A stretch of DNA of 64,000 bases, taken from positions 5,163,501-5,227,500 of the forward strand of contig NC_063982.1 of the NCBI RefSeq assembly GCF_932276165.1, in the 5' to 3' direction. The notes under the pieces were generated by a model. The model saw nothing but the letters and a program-made list of their open reading frames with translations. It was not told the DNA's origin and did no database searches. The position numbers and the translations under genes were made by a program. Source of the DNA: Plutella xylostella. Lineage: Eukaryota > Arthropoda > Insecta > Lepidoptera > Plutellidae. Below are positions 1 to 9,668 of the stretch, one piece after another (position 1 is the first letter of the stretch; each line of letters opens with the position of its first letter).

Positions 1-1681
1 ACTTGGGAAATAAGCTCAGAGCTTTTGAAAGTTTGACGTTTAGAACTTTGAACACCCTGTTTGTGAGCTTTCGTTTAGCCTTGACACGGTTTTGAGCTGT
101 TCTATCTCAAGTATAGACGTATTTTATATGTACCTTTTACTTGGATAGCATAAGGGACTTTATAATTTATTATTTGATACAAATAAGTAACTTATATGAA
201 AATATTAATTGCTTCTTTCGGTCTGCTATTTGGCCAGAGATAGACAGGCTAAACTTATAAAAAAACTCATATTTTTCAGTAGTGGGTAATACAGAAAAAC
301 TCGAGAAATCCATGGTACTTATTTATTTGTTTTATACATTGGCGAATAAGTATTGTTTCTTAGTTCTATCACAGTGTGTACTGTATACTTATCGAAGTAT
401 CTATGTACAAAGATACTGTTATGTAACAGCTTTTCCTTTAAGGAAGTATGGCTCAACAGGAAAACAAAATAAACCTTGACTTGATTATAAATTTCCCAAT
501 TTTCCAAGTATTTCCACGACTTTTCGCGCAGTATCCATACTTTTCTTTGTTAGCCGCGGCGAATAAAGTACCAGGATATAATGAACGCTAGAAGCTAACC
601 ACTTACCTGCACACACACACATGCATAGCTATGCATATACATGCAGCACACACGTGTGACCTCGCAGCGTTTTCCAGTTAGCAACAGCGAAAAACTATGT
701 CAGAAGGGCAGAGCGGGACGGAGTTACGCCACAGTGCATCTGTCCCTTTCGATTCCCATTTGCAGCCCCAACCTTATATAGGCGGTGTAGAGATTATAAT
801 CCATTGGCGTTTTTATATCACCTTGTATTGGTAATCCAATGACGGAAGGTCGCAATAATGCATGTTTGATATTAGAATCTGTTGCGTTGGTATTAGAGGT
901 TAGATTGGGTTTGGTATTGGTTCGTTGGCGAGTAGCAAGGTTAATATTTACATACAATCTGGCGTTTTTATTATTAGTGTGTATGTACTTTTGTAGCATT
1001 TGCATGTTCCTATGATTTCCTGGTAGTTTGATTGAGCTTTTCCTAAAAAAACTCACTTGTGCCTTCAATACAAACGTTTAAATAACATGTTATGAAAAAC
1101 TTCCCTGAATTTTGGTCTAAACGTTTTCAGTTTTATATTTTATACCTTCTACATATATAGCAGTTTCATTTTTGTACATACATAGGTACTTATGAAATTA
1201 ATTAAACTTACTGCGTAATATGTGTCTGTTAGTAGTAAATTAGTAATATGTTGAGTAATACCGAATGACACTTAATAATATTATCATATTCTTCTGTTTG
1301 AAGTGCATTATTATGTAATTTTGTTCTAACATCGTGAAATGTACAGTGGCCTGCACAATAAACCTGACCCTCTTTGATAGATCGATTTCGATGCATTTTT
1401 ACTTGATAATTTATATATTTTTTATACATGTCCCAAACATTTGTAACCTACATACATAATGCATTCTATAAATATTCCCATACACTGTCGTTGTTGGGAT
1501 TCATTCGTAACGTTATAAACTTATAAATATGCTATTTTATGCTGCTTCACTTATTTCGTATTCAAGAATATGTGAAACGTAAACATCGTGTTTGTTTGTT
1601 TATAAATGATGTCGAATGAGTATTCGATGCGTCCCTGACTGGATTTGACCATCTACCTTACCACCAACGCCACACATGCAA
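1..1681. other. AT-rich stretch without a recognisable gene
   Basis: No exon, RNA gene or mobile-element protein is visible. A short CA/TG-rich microsatellite-like tract lies near 607-655. A 114-codon open frame on the minus strand (724-1068) has no recognisable domain and no ATG at its start, so it is not called. The stretch could be intergenic or lie in a 5' intron of the downstream gene. Confidence 0.5.
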
Positions 1682-1696
1682 TAAACAATCCATAAG

Positions 1697-1893
1697 GCCG
1701 GGGTCTCCTATTTCTCGTCGTAGGTTGCGTCCAGCGTCACGCCGTAGGCCGCGTCACGATGCTCACTACGTCTACGCGCCAACGTCGGCGTGTGAGGGAG
1801 ACCGCATCAGTACATTTCTATAGTGAGCATCGTGACGCGGGCTACGGCGTGACGCTGGACGCGACCTACGGCGCGTAATAGGAGACCCGGGCC
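1697..1893. mobile_element. Fold-back MITE with 15-bp flanking direct repeat
   Basis: Two GC-rich arms of about 65 bp form an imperfect inverted repeat: the left begins near ggggtctccta and the right ends near taggagacccgg. The element is flanked on both sides by the same 15 bases, taaacaatccataag, at 1682-1696 and 1894-1908. The arms mark a non-autonomous fold-back element. The duplication is longer than the 2-9 bp made by the common cut-and-paste families, so the superfamily is left open. Confidence 0.75.
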
Positions 1894-2239
1894 TAAACAA
1901 TCCATAAGCAGCGTCGCTCACCGCTCGCCTGTCAAACATCTGTCAGATTCATACAAGAATAGAAGTTACGTTGACGCTGCTTGAAGATTTTTAATTGCTA
2001 GTATTCGGTGGTGACCCCATAGCTTCATTTCGGGTAATCTGAGAAACGTTTCGGTTGTTTTTTTAAGTATACACCGAGTAGTTGTTATGCCAAAGCCGGA
2101 AGTTTTTTAATCAATTCCTCAGGACCGCTAGACGACTGGCTCTGATAAGAGTTGTCTGCAAAATGTCACCTACTTCACATTAATAACGATCTAATTATAG
2201 CGAGGCGAGGTTATCACTGTGCTGATTCTTGAATTGACA

Positions 2240-2491
2240 TTGTTTTGACGGTCTTGGGAGCGTGTGCGGGCACCCTTAATACCCCGATTGCACCCACCGA
2301 GTAGAGTGGCGAGACAGTACTGCCGCTCTACTCGTTAAGTAGAAGCGCCCGTAGTCGAGCTAGCTTCAGAGATCGTTACTGATCACTGAGGTTAAGCAAC
2401 ACATGGCACGGTGAGCCATTGGATGGGTGACCGTTTTCAAGTGGTTGTTTTCTGGACGCTTCGGACGGCACGTTAAGCCGTGGGTCCCGGT
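2240..2491 (+). mobile_element. 5S-rRNA-derived SINE, short copy
   Basis: The segment contains the internal control region of a 5S rRNA gene: an A-box-like gaggttaagcaac (about 2388-2400) and a C-box ggatgggtgacc about 25 bases later, which together form a type-1 RNA polymerase III promoter. It is not a 5S gene, because the flanking 5S sequence is replaced by unrelated SINE sequence. The same sequence recurs in inverse orientation at 3654-3923, where an extra body follows. Here the body is missing and the copy ends in a tgatgatgataa tail. It also lacks about 18 bases in its 5' part. Confidence 0.75.
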
Positions 2492-3439
2492 TGGTGATGA
2501 TGATAAAAACTAAAATCTTACTACAAAGCTTGCTTTTTAGGAGAATAATAATCAGTTTTCGCCATTACTATAATAATTACCGGTAGTAAACAAAAAACGC
2601 AATCAAAATGTGCTGTGAATATGAAATGAATGAAATAACAGATGTATGATACTATTCTTAACACGTGGAAGAAGGTACAGTAGGGGCCTTGAACACCTCA
2701 ACACCTTGGACATAAAGCCGTCTTTAATCTGTGCGCATTAAGAGTTAATTTCGAACTTCACGTGTCGAGTTGATGTCGCTTTAACTAAGAAGGCAAATGC
2801 CTTCTTCTTAGCATACCTACTTAATACAAATTCCCATTGCATAATATTATGATTATGATAGAATTTCGTTACTGAATCTTAAACGTAATACAAAAAATTC
2901 TTGAATGTGTTTGTTTTGTAAACACCAACCTTAAAAAACAACACAACCAAAGACAATCAAAATCAACTGTCACATCATTCGCCATCTTGGAGCGAACGGG
3001 ACAACACTACACACGGCACACAAGAGTGAAAGAGATGGACATTTGTATATCAACATTCGCGCGGATCAAAATAGTTTCAAGTTATTTAATTCGACGCATT
3101 TTAGTTCCGTGTTTTCGAAAGCGTATTCTGAGGTTTGACCGCGTACAACACAATAATGCTCTTAACCAATCGTAATTAGGTATTTCTTCGCGTGACAAAC
3201 GTTTAATAGGACTGACTTACAGATAAATTCAGATATTTATCCACTACTGTTGGGGAAAAGAGTGAGTTTTACAACGAAGCGTGCTCTTTTAATTGAGTTT
3301 ATTGAACTATAAATGGCTACAGCTTTTCTTTGTGTTACTGCGTAGATTTACGTTTCATAAACTCATGAAAAATAAAGACGTACGTTAAAACGTGCTTCTG
3401 AAACTAACTGATGTGTAATGAATCATAATCATTACGACC

Positions 3440-3923
3440 CATCACGTCCCCACTGCTGGGGCACGGGTCTGCTTCCAAGGAATGAAGGGTTTAGGCCTAG
3501 TCCACCACGCTGGCCAAGTGCGGGTTGGTGGACCCCAACACAAGCAAGCTTGTGCTGAGAGAGTTGTCGGGTAAGTGAGCAAACAGACTGTCAGATGTTT
3601 TTCAAGCTGCCTGATTAAAGGCCTCTGACTAGGCTTAGTGACTGCTGCCGAAACAGCAACCGGGACCCACGGCTTAACGTGCCGTCCGAAGCGTCCAGAA
3701 AACAACCACTTGAAAACGGTCACCCATCCAATGGCTGACCGTGCCATGTGTTGCTTAACCTCAGTGATCAGTAACGATCTCTGAAGCTAGCTCGACTACG
3801 GGCGCTTCTACTTAACGAGTAGAGTGGCGGGCATTATCGGCAATACTGTCTCGCCACTCTACTCGGTAGGTGCAATCGGGGTATTAAGGGTGCCCGCACA
3901 CGCTCCCAAGACCGTCAAAACAA
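3440..3923 (-). mobile_element. 5S-rRNA-derived SINE, long copy
   Basis: On the minus strand the 5S-like promoter head (3923 down to about 3655) is followed by a body running to a tail that includes gcagtggggacgtgatgggt near 3440-3460. The body recurs at 60145-60400 (minus) and its last 90 bases at 56346-56443 (plus). The head is the inverted partner of 2240-2491. The 5S A-box and C-box are recognisable but mutated, as expected of a mobile derivative (SINE3-like) rather than a functional 5S gene. Confidence 0.75.
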
Positions 3924-4285
3924 TTTCTTTTCAATTTCTAAACTTGCCATCCGAAACAGTATTTATATATATCAAGTTAAAAACTAACACATAACCAGAG
4001 AAATGCAAGAGATAATGTTCTCAACGTATTAAACATAATTATTTATAAATACATACACATAATTATAATAATTATAATGCAACTTATTCCAGCCATTAAA
4101 CTTTGTATTCAAGATATCGCACGCGTTATACACTTACTACCAGCATAGTGATATGTTATTGCACAACGATAGAGCATATTGCTATTATCGTTATTGCACT
4201 TATTGTAACCTCTACGTGTCAAATTATGTAAAACTACACAGTCTCGACAAATAACACCCCACATATCTACCACTGAGCTCTTATT
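3924..4285. other. AT-rich spacer; right end is part of a dispersed repeat
   Basis: No gene is seen. The segment from about 4242 (tctcgacaaataacacccc and following, including tctaccactgagctcttatt) is repeated at 55862-55920, so its right end belongs to a dispersed repeat. The LINE stub at 4299-4496 inserted into this repeat. Confidence 0.5.
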
Positions 4286-4298
4286 TTGAAATAGTTTA

Positions 4299-4496
4299 CT
4301 TACTTACTTACTCCGCTGGCTCAGCGAGCCAAAGTGAGTCTTGGCCTCCGATACAAGAGATCGCCACTTCTGACGGTCCAGTGCAGTCTCCCGCCAGTCA
4401 AGGACTTGTAGCTCGCGCAGGTCCGCCTCCACCGCGTCACTCCAGCGGTACCTGGGCCGGCCCACCGGTCGGCGCCCCGTCGGACGGCCCATGTAG
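4299..4496 (-). mobile_element. 5'-truncated RTE-type LINE stub
   Basis: On the minus strand the frame ending at 4304 encodes the last about 60 residues of an RTE-like reverse transcriptase polyprotein. It shows a GRRPVGRPRYRW motif, then a tryptophan- and arginine-rich tail (DRQKWRSLV, AKTHFGS). The 3' end is an AAGT repeat tail. Identical 13-bp sequences ttgaaatagttta flank the insert at 4286-4298 and 4497-4509, so the whole insert is 198 bp. It has no catalytic domain and is a dead-on-arrival copy. Confidence 0.8.
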
Positions 4497-4568
4497 TTGA
4501 AATAGTTTAGTTAGGAGATTTGTGTCTTTATTCATTGGTAGAATTTACTGTCATTAGGTTAAGCTAGT

Positions 4569-4783
4569 TAAGCTGTTCCCGCGCGCTTCGCTTCGCCTTA
4601 AAAAGTTTTCCCGTGGGAATTCCGGGATAAAAAGTAGCCTAAGTTCTTTCCCAGGGTCTTGACCGTATGTGTACCAAATTTCATTCAAATCCGTTCAGTA
4701 GTTTTGGCGTGAAAGAGTAACAGACAGACAGACAGACAGACAGACGGACACAGTTACTTTCGCATTTATAATATTAGTTAGGA
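4569..4783 (-). mobile_element. Helitron-like non-autonomous element with CAGA/GTCT microsatellite
   Basis: It matches in inverse orientation the element at 27208-27426: a start of tcctaactaatattataaat type, then a run of GTCT repeats (CAGA here, about 4722-4745), the segment gttactctttcacg and a GC-rich 3' end. Terminal structure is clearer in the other copy (5' TC, 3' CTAG, inserted between A and T), which fits Helitrons. This copy's 3' end is mutated. Confidence 0.6.
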
Positions 4784-5197
4784 TGTGACACCCCATCTTG
4801 TTACCCGACTGCCGAAGGAGGAGGGTAATTTTTTTTGTATATTGTTAATCATAAGTTTTTATCCCAGAATCCCTGCGGAAAACCTTTCCACGTAAACCGG
4901 ATCCAGCGGATCTGACGTATTCGGGGCGACTTTTTAATTCGGTCGGGTCATTAATTTATAAACTATATTTTATCTCGTGTTAATTATAAAAATATGGGTT
5001 AATTATAGAATAGATTGTGTGACATTTGAGGACGCGCGCCTAGTGGTAAACGACCTCAAACAACACACTAATATGTAGATAATTTTTTATCGACGTTTTT
5101 ATCGATTCGTTATCGTCACGAAGGTCGCTGGATGTGGGTGATAGATAAAAAGTAATTTTAACAATAATACTACTATTCGTTTTACCGGACACCCTAA

Positions 5198-5449
5198 GGG
5201 TCAATTTATACTGGGGCAGAGTCGAAGCGCAGCGAAGCGCCAAATTCTTCACAACTAAAGCAAAGCCGCACGAATGGTTGGTTGCGTTGGTCACGCGTAG
5301 ACGCACGAATCGCGAAGAATGCGCGCGACTTTTTAAAATCTCAGTAGCAATGTGTGCGTTATGCTGTGGAGCTAATGTTGTATTTGTAATGTTCAGTATT
5401 GAATAGACGCTTCGATGCGCTTCGACTCTGTACTAGTATAAATTGACCC
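5198..5449. mobile_element. MITE with GGGTCAATTTATACT inverted termini
   Basis: About 45 bp at each end are inverted copies (gggtcaatttatact, then gagtcgaagcgc). The flanks on both sides are taa, compatible with a 3-bp TAA target duplication of the PIF/Harbinger type. There is no coding capacity. The 88-codon open frame across it is not a gene. Confidence 0.7.
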
Positions 5450-5469
5450 TAAGGCTGCCTTTCCACCAT

Positions 5470-5600
5470 GCTATTATTATTACTAAATTCTTTATTGCAC
5501 ATTTGCCAATTTGTACATAGGCGAACTTAATGGTAATAGCATTCTCTTCCAGTCAACCAGTAAAGTGTTGTGGAGAAAGTGTTCGGACTGAATACTGATA
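5470..5600 (-). repeat. Probable LINE 3'-end remnant
   Basis: On the minus strand the segment resembles the 3' terminus of Jockey/CR1-type LINEs of moths, with a short spacer followed by gcaataaagaatttag. No protein is preserved. The assignment rests only on similarity in style to the LINE ends at 22.9 and 55.1 kb. Confidence 0.35.
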
Positions 5601-5738
5601 GGTAGTGCGATAGGCTGAGGGGAAGGAAGTTAACTACCTACCTATGTATAAATGATCTGCTGCTATCTCATCGCCCGCCAATTTTCACCTTAAACCATAG
5701 TCGCTAGATAAATCTGCGGCTTAGTCTTAAATTCTAAG

Positions 5739-5873
5739 CCCCACTTGCACAAACATATTAAATCTAGATTTAGTGTCATTTCTCGATTTAAGAAACGTCA
5801 GTCCATATAAAATTTGACACTAAATCGAGATTTAACACTAAATCTAGATTTAATATGTTTCTGCAAGTGGCCC
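5739..5873. mobile_element. Fold-back MITE (ccacttgca termini)
   Basis: The left half (ccacttgcacaaacatatta, then aatctagatttagtg) is an inverted copy of the right half, giving a near-palindrome of about 135 bp. It is bounded by ctaag on both sides, a possible 5-bp duplication. No coding capacity. Confidence 0.65.
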
Positions 5874-6611
5874 TAAGTGTTTAAATATGTAAATATATTT
5901 GATTTAGATTTTGAGTCTCATTGTTGTATGGATTGTAATTCTCTGCAATAATTGAATTATTATTATAAAGGCCGAGGACAGAGTGTCGTGGTGTGCCTCA
6001 AGGGCCTATGTCCTGTAATAAACCATTACGGGTTTATGAACTGTTAATAATTATGGCAAGAAGCTTTCTAACGAAGGTTAATGTTAGGGTCAGATAGGGT
6101 TAAAAGGGTCGCTGTTTTAAATCCGGAAAATAATTACGGATAGAAATTGCGTGTGTAGGGCTTGTAGTTAGTTTAGGATTTTATCCGTGTCAACCAAAAT
6201 CTAAATAAAATAAAAATTATAATTAAATATACCTATATATAAAATAAATAAAAAATTATAACAAAGGTTGGTTGGAAGAAATTGCTTCTTGGCAATAAGC
6301 CCGCCTTTGTATACATTAATTTTAAGTCCCTTTTTTGTGACTGTTTATTTTAGAATACAATAAAGGGTTTATAAATAAATAATTATAGGTACCTATATCA
6401 TAAAGAAAAAAAAATGCTACTAGAATGATAAGTTGTAAGGTTTATTGACATACTTATTACTTCTATTCAGGCGAATGAACTTTTTGTTTTTATTAGATAA
6501 AAACGTAAAAAGTGTGTTAGTAATTTATTTATCGACTGAGACAATACGTAGAGTCTAGCTACGCTAACTGAGCTAAGTGCCAATCAATACAAACTAATAT
6601 TATTAAAGGCA

Positions 6612-6779
6612 AGCGTCCAGCTGTCGGTATCGGACCAAACGGATTTTTATAAATGTATGGGGAAACGGCGTCGGCAATGCCGATGAAGTGGACGCACTTG
6701 TGTGAATTTCTATACAAAGAGTTGTGAATGCGATGCGTCCGTTGCTTACGATACCGATAGATGGACGCTCAACACTGAA
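6612..6779. mobile_element. Small MITE-like inverted repeat
   Basis: The terminal sequence agcgtccagctgtcggtatcg at the left matches the reverse complement of the right end (cgataccgatagatggacgct) with few mismatches. The interior is non-coding. No target duplication could be assigned. Confidence 0.55.
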
Positions 6780-7152
6780 GACTTTTGCAGATTGAAAACA
6801 TCTACAACAGAATCTGTATGAATCAAGGTAGCCTGTAAGAGGTTGTTCTTAGCAGTAAGGCCGCCTATTGATCATTGCTCCTAGTTTATAAGTTTTCTTT
6901 GTATGTTTTGCTATTTGTGGTGACCAATAAAGTTATATTCTATTATACTATTCTATACTACGGCTACGGCAAAGCAACCGTATTTAGTACAAAAATAGCT
7001 CTTTATCTAAGCTGTTTTCATTAAAGGATGCAATTCTTGTTTTATCTCTATAAAACGCAATCTTATCTTACGTTTGTTTAGTCTGCCAAGAAATTGTGTT
7101 AGCAACCTCTGAATTATGTAAATTAAAGATATACATAATGTGATTAACCGGG

Positions 7153-7908
7153 TTCCACTCATCTCGCCGAATCTTTATTGCCCTAAACTCGTTTCGCATA
7201 ACTCGTAAGGTCTAAACTTTTTTGGTAGAATCATCACTTCGTCAAGACTTATGTGGCATAAGACTCGTTTCGTCTAAAACTCTTTTGGCACAAACTTGAA
7301 ACACCTAAGTCTCGTTTGCTCCAATTGTTCGGATTGGTATATATGGCATATCTTGTTTCTCCTAATATTATCTTAATAAATACTATATTAAGTATGTTGT
7401 AAATGTGCAAATTGTGGTATTTTTCTCCTACATCCCGAAAATCACGGTATTGAATGATCAAAATATCGAAAGTGAATAACCATTATAATGATTACAAACG
7501 CCATTAAACCTCATGGGATCGAAACCTAAAGATAGGTGCGACGACGAGCAAAGCGAGGAGGAGCGTGTTAGGTACGTCAAAAGCAAAGCGGAGCGCAGCG
7601 AAGCGGAGCGGAGCGTTTCCCACATAGCGTCCACAATACAAGGCACCAGTTTGCGCTATGTAGGCAGACGCTCCATCAAAGTTAAAGCCAAACGAATATT
7701 ATTACTTTGTATATAACCTATGCCATAGCATTATAAGGCTATTCAAGATTTGGCCATACCATTATTAGGCTAAACAAAATTATGCGAAATAACTATTTAC
7801 TAAAAGAGATTTATGCCATACGATTTTCGGCGAAACGAGACTTTGACCAAACGTTACTATGCAATACGAGATTAGCCAAATAAATCTTAGGCCAAAAAAG
7901 GTAGAACC
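7153..7908. repeat. Degenerate short-unit repeat array with inverted arms
   Basis: The left arm (about 7160-7375) and right arm (about 7705-7905) both consist of loosely repeated units near 20 bp built around tcgtttcgcctaaa / tttggcataa. The right arm runs in the opposite orientation. The outer ends also match in inverse (gggttccactc versus gtagaacctg). The middle (7510-7680) is a purine-rich tract with gagcg/aagcg steps. Overall it looks like a non-autonomous element built of decayed repeats. The short open frames inside are by-products. Confidence 0.55.
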
Positions 7909-9490
7909 TGATTAACCGTTTGCATGCGAAAATTGTAGAGATAGAGTACGACAAAGCTAACTTTGCAAACCGAAACAAGTACTAACAGCATGAAGAGCTT
8001 AATAGGGCAACAATAATTATATTTATTGTTTCTGCTACTTACGTAATACGTCTTATTTATTCTTGTTCAATAATTTAGGGCTACCTACCAATTAAAGAAA
8101 CAAATATTGTCCCATCTTTTACCCGACAAAGGGATGTTTTTTTAATGGTCAGATAAGTGGTATCTGAAGAATAAAATGGTTGCTGCCACTGTCAAAAGTC
8201 ACGAGACCTTCAATTTTGAAGGCACCAAACCGATATCTAGGTTAAGGCGTGGTATCTCTGCATTATATGGCCTTGGCCTATTTCCGAAGTGCACCCGCGC
8301 CCTTCGACCCAAAAAGCCCCAAGCGCTAACAAAACTTGCGCCGTTTAACAGAACAGCAAACCTACAGCGCTGCAAGGCTGCTAAGAGATGAAAAAATCTA
8401 TTTATGTTTGCTGGGCGTTGGCAACACTGCCTTTGTGATTGTTACTTCGAGCGTGAACTTTTTGCATGCAACCTCTTTTCGGGTAATAGAAATTAGGAAA
8501 CAAAAACTTTGTTCTTTTTTTGAAAAGGAGATGAGTCATCGGAAGAGGTCGGTTATGATTACTTATACCTCTAGATTTGACTTTGGCTTTGATGACGTAA
8601 TACCGCTTGGTTGTTTTTTAAATCATTCGTAATGCGTCGTTTGTTAACGATGATATTATTGGTAGCAACTGTTCGTGGTATGGTATCAATTTGTTGAAAT
8701 GTTAGGTTAGTGGAACGCAAATTATGATAGTTGATTTATTTATATTTATTCATTGCAACTATCTACGTACACATGGAGCCTCTAGCTAGAGTATTTTACT
8801 CCTAGCTTCCTAGTCAAAAGGTTATTTTTATTTCAAGTCAATATCTGGTAGACATCTTATTATGCCGTCGAACTGAAACAGATAAACAGATTCGGATTGA
8901 TTTTTTATTTATTGCGAAGCTCAGCTATGCTTTAATTCCTTTCCCAATTCACAGCATTCTAACTGCATACAATACATGTCGTTTCTAAAAATACATTTCC
9001 TTCTATGAAGTAATATTTTTAACCAGGACTTTATGACCGCACGGCACATTGACCTATTTCGTCGACAAAGGGCCGTATGACCCGGCGGTGACCCAGCTTT
9101 GACCCACATCCTCTGCTCTCTGTGCGCCTGGTACTTTTCGATGCCATGTAACGTTAGTATTTTGGGTGTAATTGAATATTAGTTTAAATCGCGTTTAGCG
9201 TTTTTGTGCCTAACCGATACGGCCTTATTGCTAAACGTGATGTCTTCCAGATAACTGGCTTGGTGAATAAAAAATATATTTATTTATTTATCTTACTCTC
9301 ATCGCTCATCGCATTATTGAAACGAAGAGGATAAAGCCTCGTTTCGCAAGATTTCTAGGGCTTTACCACTAAAACTTAGACAATATTTAACAGGTGTTTA
9401 GCGCTGTCAAACGCCTACAAAATCTGACAAATTTCGTTTTAAAGTTTAAACGCTAGTTAAACAGTGTTTTGTGGTAGTACAGAGTTATAG
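7909..9490. other. Stretch without a recognisable gene
   Basis: Unremarkable AT-rich sequence upstream of the first recognised atos coding exon. It may contain 5' untranslated exons or promoter of atos, but no splice-supported exon or TATA/initiator arrangement is convincing. Confidence 0.4.
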
Positions 9491-9491
9491 T

Positions 9492-9585
9492 CCAGTAGTT
9501 CTCAACTATTCTATTCTATTCAGAGTGGGGGCGAAGTTCCTGTACGTGGCTCTCTCGAGTGGAACCTTTGTACATATCCCCTTAA
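9492..9585 (-). repeat. SINE tail fragment (agaat-repeat end)
   Basis: On the minus strand the sequence runs from ggggatatgtacaaaggttc through cactcgagagagcca to a repeated aatag tail. It matches the 3' part of the SINE at 39203-39482. Confidence 0.5.
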
Positions 9586-9668
9586 TTTCAGCTCAGCCAG
9601 CCTAGCTCTCAGTGAGCAGTTCTCAACTAAACAGTATTGTAACTAACCCCCCCTCCCTCCCCCCACAG

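Noticed and set aside
724..1068. 114-codon open frame on the minus strand
   Set aside because: No ATG at its start, no recognised domain, biased composition and no splice or context support.
2380..2460. Functional 5S rRNA gene
   Set aside because: Only the internal control region is similar; the ends of 5S rRNA are replaced by unrelated SINE sequence.
2987..3175. 62-codon open frame between the two 5S-derived SINEs
   Set aside because: No ATG at its start, no domain, and no splice signals that would make it an exon.
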